Positions 35,271 through 46,955 of a stretch of 64,000 nt of DNA are shown one piece after another (within the stretch, counting starts at the first letter, position 1; each line of letters opens with the position of its first letter). The notes beneath the pieces were generated by a model. It was not told the origin of the DNA, made no database searches, and saw only the letters and a program-made list of their open reading frames with translations. Location of the stretch: NCBI GenBank assembly GCA_038049695.1, contig CP142456.1:21114501-21178500 (forward strand). Reading direction: 5' to 3'. The position numbers and the translations under genes were made by a program. The stretch comes from Cinnamomum chago. Its lineage: Eukaryota; Streptophyta; Magnoliopsida; Laurales; Lauraceae.

Positions 35271-37186
35271 TGTTGAGTTCATGAATTTGCACATTTACGC
35301 ATCATTTTAGGATGAATTATGGATTTAATTAGGTGAATTACATCATTATTCATCTAATTTCATCATTTCATGCATTTTTACCTAGGAACCTAAATTCTCA
35401 TACTTTTCCTACATTTTCTGCGTTAACTTAGAATGTTTTGAAAATTTTCTCCAAAGAGTCTCAGTTGGAGTAGAACTCTATCCGAATGGGTCCCGCTTCA
35501 ATATGGGCTCTTCAATATTTGATGTGCAGAAAATGAGAATTGCAGGCCTCTGTCACGGAGCCCACTTTCAAGCACACATAGTCATCCTGCGCCTTGCATT
35601 GCTGAATTGAAGCTTGAAAAGAAGTAAATTGAAGAATTAACCACATAGACCCCACACACAAGCTATATGCAAATCAATTAAAGGAGGGGTCCACTCGTCA
35701 TGTCAGTTGAAGAATCCTAACTACAGTAGAAGACTTCTCATAAGACCCACTCTTCAAACAGATGAAATGTCCCATATAGCAGGATCCACAGGATAATTCA
35801 AAGAGTACAATTTTGATTGGAACAAAAGAAGATGAGTTTGAATCATTCACATCTGATGTCTTTTTTAAAATGAAAGTTGTGCAGAGATAGAATCCATTAC
35901 AAATCAAAATTTAAAAGTTAATCATGTTTTTCTCAGGACAACTCATCTTCAAATGGCCATAACTTTCAATCCTACCGTCAGATCGATGAAATTTACCTAC
36001 CGTTGGAAAGCTTATTCAGAGTAGATGTACTGGTGGAGCCCAAGAATGTGCAAATCAGAGCTATATTGACAAAGTTATGGGTTCGGAAATTTTCATGTTC
36101 ATTTTTAGACGGGATTGAAAATTAAATCCACATCGTTGGTAATCAATTGTTGTACATCCCTTATGGGACCCCATTTAAAGATTAGCCAAGCCACCCAGAG
36201 GTTTTCAGAAGCTTCCACCTCATTCAAATTCAAAAAGGATAAGAGATATACCTTATCAATGAATATAAATCAAATTTGCAAAAAAGGTGTCCAGATTCAA
36301 TGTACCTGTAAGATAACCGGAGATATAAAAGGAGCCAAAATGTAGCATATGAGAGACACTTCCCCACTTGGCATCCCTAATTATTGTCTCTCTTTTTTCC
36401 CTAATTCATAAAATTTAAGAGTTATTTTTTGGGTATTCTGGGGCCCTGTTTTAGAACTAGGTTAGCAGAGTCTGAGAGAAAATTGTAATTGCCATGAAGT
36501 TCTTAATGAAAAATCACATCTTTTGCAATGGAGGAGTAGATTCTTTGAATCAGAGCACAAAGTGAAGTTAAGTGATTTTTTTTTATGTCTTTAATTTAAT
36601 TTTTATGTCCCTATGATGCATGTTTAGTAGAATAATAGATCTGCCTTCGTGCCGCAAGCAAACACCTGCTTTATATTTTAAATAAATTTCTTTTTGATCA
36701 GTTAATCTTCTTTTGATAGGATATACTTAGGTTTTTATACCTTTGATAGTTTATGCATAATTTGTTAACTGATGCTCAAAGTGATTTTTTTGAGGTGTTG
36801 GAGATCTTGAGTTCTTTTGTTTAAGAATTGGATTTTAAAAGAAAAATATCTTCCTGATCAGAAATATTGAGTTGTTTCTGATCTGAGTTATTTGCAAGAC
36901 AAAAGACTAAATTAAAGTATGTAGATTGAGAATTGAAATTAATTAATGGACTCTTTGTTGCTCTGATCTACCTTTATCATCATTGTTATCCGTTCATCTT
37001 GCATAGTAGCTTTATCTCTCATTCAAATCTTGATTTATTTTTATTTTTATTATAAAAAAAATTAGATCTTAATAAAAAAAAATATTTCAGTAGTGCTCCA
37101 TGTGGGATTCGACCTGTACTTGCCCCTGTCTCAAAAGGACAGTTGTGCACTTGCAGTATTAAAAGATTGAATTTAAATTTACATCA
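35271..37186 (+). mobile_element. 5' LTR of an Athila-like gypsy element
   Basis: The start TGTTGAGTTCATGAATTTGC and the position of the primer site right after 37186 define an LTR of about 1.9 kb. A TATA box, GATATAAAAGG, lies near 36323. The middle (35940-36100) has the motif ACTTTCAATCC...GATCGATGAAATTT, and a homologous copy lies inverted at 62612-63805. The frame at 36115-36345 has an LTR homologue on the other strand at 63482-63670 and is not a gene. The left boundary is by structure only; no target duplication can be matched, since the right end of the element is not identified. Confidence 0.75.
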
Positions 37187-37192
37187 AGTTTT

Positions 37193-37210
37193 TGGCGCCA
37201 TTGCTGGGGA
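37193..37210 (+). other. Primer binding site of the Athila-like element
   Basis: The sequence TGGCGCCATTGCTGGGGA follows the LTR end by six bases. It differs by two bases from TGGCGCCGTTGCCGGGGA, the form usual in plant Athila/Tat-type elements. The leader 37211-38712 is AT-rich and non-coding. Confidence 0.75.
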
Positions 37211-38712
37211 GCCAAATGTTTTTGTTAAAAATATGAAAAAAATTTATTTTTATTAGATTCATATGCATGCTCATATTTAAGTTGCATTGGTTGTTTAGTC
37301 ATCTAATTTGCATTAGTAGTGTTCTTTGCAATTAGTATTAATTAGTGTTTCACTTTGCTAATTTTTCAGACTTTTTTTATTTTTCGTATTTTTCTGATAC
37401 TTTTTTATAATTAATTGAATTTTCGGAATTAATAATTAATAAAAAACCAAATTTTTTTTGAGGGATTTCTTTTAATTCAGAATTTCAGTAAATAAAAATA
37501 AAAAAAATTATTTAGATTGGTTCAACTAATGTCTTGTTGTTTTGATTAATATGCTAACCTTTGAATTCTGAAATTAGGTAGTTGGAAATTTTAAAATTCT
37601 ATCTCTTCAGTTGTTTAGATTAGTTAAAGTTTTAAAATCTGAAATTTGAATTGGATAAGATTAGATTTCTTATAATTGAAATTTTTTTGAAAACTCTAAC
37701 CATATTTAGACACTTGTTTGGATAATTTAGAATTTCTGATTTTTTTTATCTTGTAGATAGAATTTTTTATTTGTTTTAATAACTTAGAATCCACTTTGGA
37801 TAGAGTTTTTATTAACTTGGTGTCTTTTGAATTTTCTTATTTTTAAAAAAAAATTAGGATAAGATAGAATTTTGAGTTGATTTGTTAACTTAGGATTTAC
37901 TAACAAGAATTTCTTTTGAATATCTTACCTTGGTAAGAGGTGAATTGCACAAAACCAGGAAACTGCGTGGATTTGCTGTAAGCAAACAAGTTGCTCTCAA
38001 ATTGCTAATAACAAATTGCTCTCAGAATTGCAAAATTTGCCACAAAAAAAAAAAAGAGGTTAAGCTTACACAGTTTAAGGATTAGCGTGGGCCCGCTGTA
38101 AGAGTTTCTAAACTTTACCCCACGAATCTTATACTTGCAAGTGGGGCTTGGGTGAGTTAAATTTTAGCAAGTATGATTGTGTGATTGACACACCAAGTCA
38201 ACTGGACCACACACACTTAGTTAAGGGCAATTGACCCCAATAAGATAAGGACTGGATTTCATCACCAGATCCTTGCCCAATTTAGTTTAACCACCTCTCA
38301 CATAGTAACCTAAATATTAATTAAAATAAAGTAGAAACAAGACCATAGGATTCGAGCTCATTAGGACGAAGACCACAAAAGGTTGTACCAATTGCGCTCT
38401 TTGGTCAAGTCGATGTCTAGGTAAGTCCTGTCCCTACCAAAAAGGGTGGCAGTCTCTGTTCTAAGAGTTTGGTTCTTAAGTGGGACCCTTGTCAAGTGCA
38501 TTGTGACCCCACCACTCATCCTGGGGATTTACCTGGTCGATTTTGCTTCATAAGACCGGATTAGAGGCCTTAGTGCACTCTTCAAACCAGTTAGAAGCTG
38601 TCTAGTGAGTTAGGCTAACCCTATGATAATTTCTTGTGCTTAACTGCTTGTGCATCATCTAGTAAGATCATTAGGGCCCCGCATATAGATTAGGCTTGCA
38701 TTTCTTTAAGGT

Positions 38713-39824
38713 TGAACCTGATGCATGCGCTCTAGACCTAAGAGAGAGAAATTGTGGGTGCGCAAGAGTAAGAGGTTAGTCAGGATAGAGCCCAAATTAC
38801 CCTTAACCGTTATCGGAAAGTCTTCCATCTTTGAAGAAATTATTAGGATGGCTGACCAAGTGGACCCACACACAACTTTGAAGGACTACATGTATCCCAC
38901 CAGGACAACTCAACCGTCCTGCATCACCCTGCCTTTGACCAATGCCACATCTGAGCTGAAATTTGGCATAATTCAGATGCTCCCAGTATTTCGTGGGCTA
39001 GATCAGGAAAACCCATATCAACATGTTAGGGAATTTGGGGACATTTGTGGGACTATGAGAATCAATCACATGACTGAGGAGGCCCTTAAAGTTAGATTAT
39101 TTCCTTTTCCCTTAAAAGAGAAGGCTTAAGCTTGGCTTTATGCCTTACAGGTTGGGTCTATCACTACATGGGCCAAGCTAGTCGAAGAATTTTACAAAAA
39201 ATTCTACTCCAAGCAAAAAACCGCTTCAATTAGGCAGGCCATAAATGGATTCCATCAAATAGAAGGGGAGACACTTTATAGCTATTTGGAACGGTTCAAG
39301 GACCTCTTAATCCAGTGTCCTCACCATGGATTTGAAAAAATCCGATTAGTCCAAATTGTGTATGAAGGCATGGATTACCTAACCAAGCAAATGATGGAAT
39401 CTTTCTGTAGTGGGAAATTTACACAGAAAACAATAGAAGAAGCTTGGACATTTTTGGAAGAAACCGCTGAAAACACATTGCAGTGGGCCCCTATCAAAAG
39501 GGAACCCATCAAACCCACCGTTCCTGAAAAAGCTAGGGGGGGATGTTCAAGATTGAACCCAAAATTGAGGCAGAGGCCAAATTAGCCACACTAGTGAGGA
39601 GAATAGAGGCCTTAGAGCTGAACCGAAAGCCCACTCCAAAGACTTTGGAGTCATTAAGATATAATCAGGCCATGAATGGAGGGATTAACCAAACAATTTT
39701 GGGTCAGACCGAATCTGTTGAGGAGGTTAATGCACTATATCAAAACACTCGTTTTGATAATTGTCAAAGGTATGACCCGTACACTAACACATACATTAAT
39801 CCAGGTTGGAGGGACAAATCATAA
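38713..39824 (+). pseudogene. Athila-like gag, broken
   Basis: The reading includes MADQVDPHTTLKDYM, FGIIQMLPVFRGLDQENPYQ, LKVRLFPFPLKEKA, then AWLYALQVGSITTWAKL and YLERFKDLLIQCPHHGFEK, the conserved order of the retrotransposon gag domain in Athila-type elements. A TAA at 39127-39129 stops the frame at the conserved KAKAW-like position. The same frame continues to 39585, but the C-terminal part (39543-39824, with VRRIEALEL and NTYINPGWRDKS) is in another frame, so a shift occurred at the seven-base G run near 39535-39541. No pol follows; the element is truncated or rearranged after about 39825. Confidence 0.82.
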
Positions 39825-40150
39825 AACTCTTCCCTTCTCATCTTGCTCTTTAGTAATTAGAGAATAGAACCAAAAAAATTGAAAGAAATAGAAAAGTCCA
39901 TAAAGAAGAAAACGAGTAGACATTAAGTAGAGGATCATAAGTTGTTCTTTAGGTTAGGTTGCATTGCTTTTGCATAAAACACCAAAAAAAAAAATCACAA
40001 AATCATAAAACACTTCTCCTCTCGTCTTGCTATCTAGTAATTAATTAGAGAAGAGAATACAAAAGGAAAGTAATTAAAAGAAGTATTAGAATTATAAAAG
40101 TAGACATTAAGTACGTGATCCTAGGTTATTCCATTTGTGCCAAAGTAAAT
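39825..40150. repeat. Tandem duplication of about 170 bp
   Basis: The sequence from about 39829 (AAATCATAAAACTCTTCCCT) recurs from about 40001 (AAATCATAAAACACTTCTCC), and both copies run through TTAGAGAA.AGAA and AGTAGACATTAAGTA. The two copies have diverged. Where gypsy pol would be expected, only this duplication and AT-rich sequence follow. Confidence 0.7.
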
Positions 40151-41290
40151 TAATAAACTTGGTCAACCCTAATCTAAAACACTTAATTAATTCAAAATAC
40201 CTAATTAAAACATCCAATTGAAATCCATAGAATTAATTAATTAAATCCTTAAAACTGATCAACAACTCCTAATAAAACCCCTAATTAAACAAAATCATAA
40301 TCAACAAGTCCCAACTAAAGTCCTGATTAACAAACCTGATCAATAAGATCCAATCTATTAAGACCTAATCAACAAAGTCCAATTAACAACACCCAAATTC
40401 AGACCTTAACCAAACTTTAATCGAATCTTGATCACTAACTCCTAATTTAAACCCTCATCGAAACAATATATCAATCAAATCCTGAAAATAAAAACATCTC
40501 CCAATAGAAACCAGAGCTAAATACCCAAAACTGACCTAAAAACAGCCTAGAAGACAACAAACTAGTAGGCTGACACTTGGGCACCACCACAAGTGCGCCC
40601 AAGTCACAGAAAAACCTAGGCACACCTGTGGGTCCTCGATTTAACCCCGACACATGCCTCGGTTGCGTTTCGACTCCCCAACCCCAACTATTATGACCTT
40701 TAAGGTTTAGAGACTCAAACCAGTTCCGGATTCGAAATTTATAAAATATTGAACCGACTCAAACTACGAAAACATCAAAACATCGACCTAGGTACCAACC
40801 TCTCGGCGCCCAACCTCTCCTAATCACTAGGAAACATAATTAATTGAAACCTAACTTAGTTCTACACGATACAACATGGTAAAATATTTAATTTAAAGAA
40901 CATCAAACCATAAAAGCTCAACCTCAAATCAATCCAAAGAGCACTAAACCGATTCGAATCAACAACTCAGAACCCTTACCGAACCAACAACAACCTTGAA
41001 ATTAAAAATTGAATTAATTTAAATCCATCCGGGACCTCGAATCAAAGTCAGACGACCAAAAAGCATCAAGCCACCACTTGGGTGCCACTGTTGGTGCGCC
41101 CAAGTGCATAGGAACACATAGGCGCCCACACAGGTGCGCCCAAGTCCTCTGTCAAATTCAAGTTGTGAAATTCAGTTACGTTTCGTGTTCCGGACTTAAG
41201 ATTATTAAAATAAACCAACTCAAAACTTAAAACAACATTAGAATAGAAGCTTACACTTAGCAAAACTCCCTGAATTCTAAAATTAACATC
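40151..41290. other. Unassigned sequence with GGGCGCC inverted repeats (left part)
   Basis: No coding domain is seen. This is the left part of the sequence into which the Tekay-like element inserted; it continues at 61181. It carries pairs of motifs of the type ACTTGGGCACCAC and GTGCGCCCAAGT at 40576-40608 and 41082-41146. A lone partial match to an LTR end cannot be assigned. The reading at 41066-41407 on the minus strand crosses into the LTR and is not a gene. Confidence 0.55.
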
Positions 41291-43407
41291 GAAACTGTAA
41301 CGCCCCAATTCCGGATACCGATAAACTCGTTCGATCACCCGAAATTGGCGCGCTACTTCCCGGAAAATCCGAGAACTTCCAAGATCGTAGGCCGCAGTGA
41401 GGTCCAATTTAAAACTTTTTGAACCGAATAATATTCAATGGTTAAAACTTGCGGAAGCATAACATTTAAATGAAGCGGAAGCAATAAGTATCTATGTATA
41501 GAAAAGAGCAGAACAATAGTCTATTTAAAAGATTCGGTATTAATCAAAGTTATACATTTTCATTCTACCCATCTCGCTACAAAATTTCCACTCAAACCCA
41601 AAATAATAAAGTCCCTCAAAACCCAGGTATAAACTCCTCGCCCTCCCGCTCGACATCCGTGTCGGCCGGGCCCCAAGCGTACTCTCCGGCTACAGGTGCC
41701 TCCAGGAGGACTAGTGCGTCGTCGGGAATCTCTGGGTCAAGGCCTAAGCACCATAGAATGGGTCAGATCTAAACGATCTGGCAAGATACAGCATACTACT
41801 AACATAGCATATAAGTTAAATGAATAGCAAGGGAAAAGAACTAGGCAATTGTGCATGTAAAGCATAAGGAATCAGTATAAGGAAATCATCTACACAACTA
41901 TAACTAAGTGGCACATTCACACGAGCTGGAATACCGCGGGATATTATGCCGCGGCCCTCCCATACTGAACACAGTCGCGGTGGGGAATCTCACCAGGGAA
42001 TAACTAATCCCGAATCTCACTCATCAACTCATCATCTCATCATCTCAACACACCAGATCGGCACGGTATGACACCTTGCCGTCTTAACCACACAGCTCAT
42101 CATGATAGCTTCACCATACTCAACTAGCTCCTACCGGGGATGATCAGTCCACAGGCTGAGCTTAAATCAACCGAGTGAATGTTCATGCCGACTCGAGAAT
42201 AACTCTAAGGTCTGTGTCTGTCTAGGCTTTGCCTTGCGTGAACAAGGTCCTAACAATACCTCTATAAGGTTCACACATCTCAATTCAGTCTCTGGATCTC
42301 ATTCAAGATCCAGGCCCACTCGTTGGATCCATACCAAGGCCCATCAGTACATGGCCTGGTCTAAAACCGTCCAAACGAGGCAACCAATCCATCTACTACT
42401 GACAAACAGTCCCATTATAATCCATACAACTTAACAGTCCAATAGAAACTATCTCTTCAAGCTAAAGGGTTCACATCACCACACTTAGGCCCAATAAGGG
42501 CCCGCCTAGACACAGACACGGGTCAATGATCTCCGAAGTCACATCATCGGGTCACCTCTAGATACCCTAGGTTCAGGTCTTCCATTTATGTTCAATTAAT
42601 GGTAAGCAGCTATTCTAAAGATCTAAGAATGACAATAAATGATAACAGTGAAGTATAAACTTCAATCAGAGAATCAACGGGAAATCCAACGGTCCAATCC
42701 TAGGTAATGGGCCACTTTAGGTTCGGGTCTATCTCCGGTAATTCGATCTCCAAACGATGTCATTAATGTCATAAAACATTGTATTTGGTGCTTAGTTGGT
42801 TAAGGGCATCTATGACAACTCTTAGAGGTCGAATCATCTTAGATTATCAACCAAAACACTAAACAGTGGTCCCCGCGAGTCAAGGTTGAGCCACACCGTT
42901 GACTCGGGCTTAGGACACTGACAAATGCTCATTTGGATGGTCAATGGGCCCCACAACTGATCATATCTCCTAAGTGTTGAAAACTGGAACAATCCGGGTT
43001 TTCCAGGTGAACCTGATGTGTTGTGAGCTCGGTGGATTTCCTGGCCGGGAAGATCAACCGAGTGCACTAACTAATCTGAATCAGGCTTCCTGGACAACTT
43101 GTATCGTTTCTAAAGGCTTACAGCGTGTCCGGTCAAACAACCAGGCCTAGGTGATTGACCGCATACTCTGAAAACCTTAGAAAGATTGATGATCCAGCTT
43201 TAAACACTTTCTAAAGTAAAATCCTAAGTATCAAGTCCATTTGGGTGTAAGGAGTCTGAGTTTTGATTGAAGAACCAACTTTCAGTCACTTCCTGCACAA
43301 CCCGCGTGAATCGGGTCAACCGGTGCGAGACCAGGTCAACCCGACTATTTGAAATGAAATTTGTGCAAGAAATGGCTAAGGGCCAGTTTTCCAAGAAATC
43401 TCAGTGT

Positions 43408-43443
43408 GGCCGGTTAACCGGCCTGCATAGTCCGGTTAACCGG
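43408..43443. repeat. Palindromes in the left Tekay-like LTR, first pair
   Basis: GGCCGGTTAACCGGCC (43408-43423) and CCGGTTAACCGG (43432-43443) are perfect palindromes. The rest of the cluster follows after the nested element, at 51131-51197; the intact cluster is seen at 59596-59763. Confidence 0.95.
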
Positions 43444-44036
43444 CTGCACTGCAGCACTTCCTCCAGAAGAAATAACTGGGAGCTGCCATTTCTGCAATTT
43501 CAGTGTGGCCGGTTTGTTAGGTATTTTGTTTTTGCAATTTGGTGGATGCATTTGCACTTTAGCATCATTTGGATTCACACACTAGCATTGTTTTAGAAAA
43601 CCTTGAAATCTAGTTTTATACATGCATAGCTTTTAAGATTTGAAAAAGTCTTTGCTTTATGCATGTTTTGGTTTTAAAGTTGGATGCATTGGTTTTGAAA
43701 CCCAAACTCTTTTTGAAAACCTATTTCCTTGTGCACTACATTTGGAAAATCATGTTAGGTATTTAGGTTTGAGGTTTGCATACTTTCAGCACCTTTAGAA
43801 TCAGTTTTGTATGCAATTTGATTTGAAAAGAGTTTTTACTAATCAAGCTTGCCTTTGGTTTTAAATCTTTGAATCTTATTAGGCTTTGTGTATTTCATGT
43901 TTTTAAACATCTTAGAATGCCTTAAAACATGTTACCAAGCTTGGTTTACCAGCCCAAAAATCCCCCCAAAGAGTTGCCCTTAAAAGCCTCATGTTTCTCT
44001 CATTTATAAAAATCTGGGCTAACTTTCTGCAGGTAT

Positions 44037-44179
44037 CTCGGTCGACCGAGACCTGCATCTCGGTCGACCGAGAAAACTGGAAGTCATTTTTTCCAGAACC
44101 TGTTCTGTAGCTCCAACGGTCAGAAATCTATCCGTTGTGCTTTCTCGGTCGACCGAGACCTCTTTGCCGGTCGACCGAG
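44037..44179. repeat. Palindrome cluster upstream of the Sirevirus-like TATA box
   Basis: CTCGGTCGACCGAG occurs perfectly at 44037-44050, 44059-44072 and 44144-44157, with a fourth, CCGGTCGACCGAG, at 44167-44179. A CAACGG...CCGTTG inverted pair (44114-44137) lies between the second and third. The 3' LTR has the same set at 49897-50039, with one G-to-A change in the second copy. Confidence 0.95.
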
Positions 44180-44204
44180 AACTAGCCGTTGGCAACTTTT
44201 TGGC

Positions 44205-44210
44205 TATAAA
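44205..44210 (+). promoter_or_regulatory. TATA box of the Sirevirus-like 5' LTR
   Basis: GGCTATAAAGTCC lies about 25 bp downstream of the last palindrome. The same arrangement is present in the 3' LTR (about 50065) and in the older solo copy, where it is conserved despite divergence. Position and conservation support a promoter; the start site is not determined. Confidence 0.65.
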
Positions 44211-44847
44211 GTCCATTCTTTTCCAACCTTTTTCAATGCTTGAAACTTGAACTTTTGAGAGCATTTTGGAGCCAAAGAAAGGGGAAGAAGTTGGAAAAGC
44301 TAGAGGGCTATTTGGAAATCAATCTCATGAGTTTTTAAAAGGTACATCTTCTAAGTTATTTTGATTTCCATTCAAATGAAATTCATGCATGTTCAAATCC
44401 TTTGTATTTTCATTTATGCATGATTTCAAGCCCTTAAAGAGTTGTTTTGCAAACTCAATATCTTTCTTGGTAAATTAGATTAGTTTGCACACACTCTTAT
44501 CCTAATCACATATGTTCTTAGACTTTAACTTTCACTCAACTTGTTTATCTTAATTCTTCAAAGTTGTTTGAATCTTTTATGTGATTAGTTTTCTCTTCAA
44601 TCATCATTTTATAAACCTTGATTTTAAAATGCATCATGCATTCATTTAAAAGCTTCATTGTTAAAATTGATTGAAGAAACTCATACATACACTTTGTGCA
44701 CACACTTTAGTTTATTTTAGTGTATGTTTGTAATTGGAATTTCATTTTCCTATTAGCCTATTTAAGAGGCAAATTCCATTGTGCTTAAATTGTAATCTCT
44801 TAGAGTGATCTTTTGTAAAGACACCTTCTTAGAGAAATCCTCATTTG

Positions 44848-45050
44848 TAAAGGTTATTGCTTAGCCTTTGAAAAGCAACTTGTAAGGTTATTGCTTAGCC
44901 TAAGAAAAGCATATTGTAAGGTTATTGCTTAGCCTAAGAAAAGCATATTGTAAGGTTATTGCTAAGCCTATAAAAGCACATTGAGAGGTTGTTGTTTAGC
45001 CTAGAAAAACAATTTTGTAAGGGTTATTGCTTAGCCTAGTAAAAAGCATA
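44848..45050 (+). repeat. LTR minisatellite, 34 bp unit
   Basis: Six units with the core GGTTATTGCTTAGCCTAAG are present here, but five in the 3' LTR (about 50710-50875). The difference is one exact 34 bp unit. The older solo LTR at 18850-20574 has about five units. Confidence 0.9.
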
Positions 45051-45305
45051 ATTAGTGGAATCCGGTGGGGTGTTGGAGACACAAGCCGGTAGTGGATGTA
45101 GGCACGTTGGCCGAACCACTATAAATATTGGTGTTGTGGTGCATGCTATGTGGTGATTGATTTTGTATTAGCTTCCGCATATTGTTTGATAATCATCACT
45201 TGTGACTAGTTTAGTTTAAGAAATTAAAATTGGTCGAAATTGGTCATACTTGTAGCTCACCCTATTCACCCCCCTCTAGGGTTAGGATCCTCGTGGACTT
45301 TCAAT

Positions 45306-45316
45306 TGGTATCAGAG
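45306..45316 (+). other. Primer binding site of the Sirevirus-like element
   Basis: TGGTATCAGAG lies two bases after the LTR end, complementary to the 3' end of initiator tRNA-Met. The match to the usual longer site ends after about 11 bases (GAC follows). Confidence 0.8.
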
Positions 45317-45419
45317 ACAAGTGCTCTAATCCCTTAGGATCAAGTGTTTGGAACTCTTGATTAGGTGTAAAAACCTAGAGTTAAAACCCTAGAGTTGTGC
45401 TTATTTGAAAATCATTTAA

Positions 45420-46955
45420 ATGGACTTCACTAGGCTAGACTTTGTAGATTCTTCTAGACCCCTCACTCTTCCTTCTTTTGGAGTTTCAAACTCTCAAACT
45501 AATGAAAATCAATTTGATCCAAAAGAAGAAGAAAATGAATATAATGAAGAAGACCTTCAACAAGCTTTTGAAGAATTATATGAAATATCCTTAAAGCTTG
45601 AAAAGAAAAACAAAAGTTTAAGGGAAGAATCTAAAAACCTAAACAAAGAGCTAGCATCTTCAAAAGATGAACTTAGAGAGAAAGAAGAAGTAATAAAATG
45701 TCTAGACTCTAAGTTCATGATCTCTTTGAATAATCTATCTAACATTCAAGATGAATTAAAAGAATTAAAGATGGATTATGACAATGTCAATAAGGAAAAT
45801 CTAAAACTAAGAGATCAAATAAAAAGGCAAGATAAAGACTTTAACAATCTTGAATCTAAATTGACTATCTCTAAGGAAAATTTATCTAATGCTCAAAACG
45901 AATTAAATGAGATTAAGATAAATTGTGATGAGCTTACAAATGAAAATTTGAACCTAAGAGATACAATTAAAAAACAAGATAAAGACTTTAACAACTTAGA
46001 AGCCAAGTTGATTAAAAGTAAGTTAAAATCACAAGAACTTGGATCTAATGTTGTTAATGAACTTAAACATGAATTAAAACTTGCCAATGAAGAGCTAAGC
46101 AAATATAAGGAAATTGAATATGAACTTTCAAAAGTTAAAAATGAAAATTCAATCCTTATAACCAAAGTCACTCAACTTGAAAACAATAAACAAAAGTATG
46201 AGTGCAAGTTTACCCAAAGTGAAGAGAAACTTGAAAAATTATTCAAATTGGGTAAATCTCATGGAGATAGGACGGGTCTTGGTTTTAATAGGAATATGAC
46301 ATATGACCCTAAATTCACCAACACTTTTGTGAAAGGTGAGTCCTCATTCTCTAGCACTCTCTCTCAAATGTCCAAAATTAAATGTCATTATTGTGGTAAA
46401 GAAGGACATCTAAAATTTGAGTGCAAACTAAGAAAAAGAAGCTATGTGTCTAAGCCCATCTTTGAACTAAAGAATAGAGAATCAAACTTGAAGGGTAAGA
46501 CACTAAAAACAAAGGAAGACTCCATAAAGCTTAAACAAGTTAAACCAATTAACAAGGAGTCTCCAAAAATAGATTCTAAAAAGGTTAAACAAGTCAAACC
46601 AAGTTTAAAAGAATCTATTAACAAAAAGCTTCTCAACCTACCTCCCTTAAGTCAAAACATGAAAGAACTTTTGAAGAAATTTACTAAGTTAAATCTAAAT
46701 TTCAAAAGTCAAAGAAAGGGAGAAAATAAGAAGAAAAGAAATTTGAAGCAATCCCCTATGAAACAAACACACCAACTCTCTAAGACTAATCATCAATCTA
46801 AAATAGTCAAACCTCAAAGATTTGATGTTAAGTCTAAAAGAATTTATCAAGTCAAATCTCCTTTAGTTGGTGAGAATTCCAAGATAGATCTCAAAGTTCA
46901 ACCCTCCCAAGACCTTAGGTGGATTCCTAAAGTTATTTACCTAGACAAACCTTAG
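45420..46955 (+). CDS. Gag-type protein: coiled coil, CCHC zinc knuckle, basic tail (511 aa)
   Basis: This is the only long frame of the Sirevirus-like element, intact from ATG to TAG-type end with no internal stop. Residues about 45-275 are acidic/basic heptad-rich coiled coil. Within them, a unit of about 48 residues ending QDKDFNNLE is repeated, first with QIKRQDKDFNNLE, then with TIKKQDKDFNNLE. After a GDRTGLGF motif, a CCHC knuckle follows with Cys322, Cys325, His330 and Cys335. The tail (336-511) is lysine-rich with KQVKP repeats and ends WIPKVIYLDKP. The GLGF-knuckle arrangement matches the C-terminal part of Sirevirus Gag, so the N-terminal gag domain seems to be absent. A likely role is RNA packaging or particle assembly with a helper; this is inference. 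The leader from the LTR to the ATG is 116 bp. Confidence 0.8.
   Translation: MDFTRLDFVDSSRPLTLPSFGVSNSQTNENQFDPKEEENEYNEEDLQQAFEELYEISLKLEKKNKSLREESKNLNKELASSKDELREKEEVIKCLDSKFMISLNNLSNIQDELKELKMDYDNVNKENLKLRDQIKRQDKDFNNLESKLTISKENLSNAQNELNEIKINCDELTNENLNLRDTIKKQDKDFNNLEAKLIKSKLKSQELGSNVVNELKHELKLANEELSKYKEIEYELSKVKNENSILITKVTQLENNKQKYECKFTQSEEKLEKLFKLGKSHGDRTGLGFNRNMTYDPKFTNTFVKGESSFSSTLSQMSKIKCHYCGKEGHLKFECKLRKRSYVSKPIFELKNRESNLKGKTLKTKEDSIKLKQVKPINKESPKIDSKKVKQVKPSLKESINKKLLNLPPLSQNMKELLKKFTKLNLNFKSQRKGENKKKRNLKQSPMKQTHQLSKTNHQSKIVKPQRFDVKSKRIYQVKSPLVGENSKIDLKVQPSQDLRWIPKVIYLDKP

Larger units (their letters stand above)
43515..45303 (+). mobile_element. 5' LTR of the Sirevirus-like element
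   Basis: 1789 bp. It contains the palindrome cluster 44037-44179, a TATA box at 44205-44210 and a 34 bp minisatellite at 44848-45050. It differs from the 3' LTR at about three single bases by eye, one 34 bp repeat unit and one base in a C run. The frame at 44019-44264 on the minus strand crosses the palindromes and is not a gene. Confidence 0.95.

Noticed and set aside
36115-36345. 76-codon frame with a homologue on the minus strand at 63482-63670
   Set aside because: The similarity reflects two copies of one LTR in opposite orientation; the frame overlaps the promoter region and has no domain.
38725-41290. Tekay-like gag-pol as the missing pol of the Athila-like element
   Set aside because: The pol lies on the opposite strand inside an independent, TSD-flanked element and belongs to another lineage.
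45304-45320. TGGTATCAGAG sequences as tRNA gene pieces (also 57431-57450)
   Set aside because: They are primer binding sites complementary to the tRNA 3' end, directly next to LTR ends; no cloverleaf is present.
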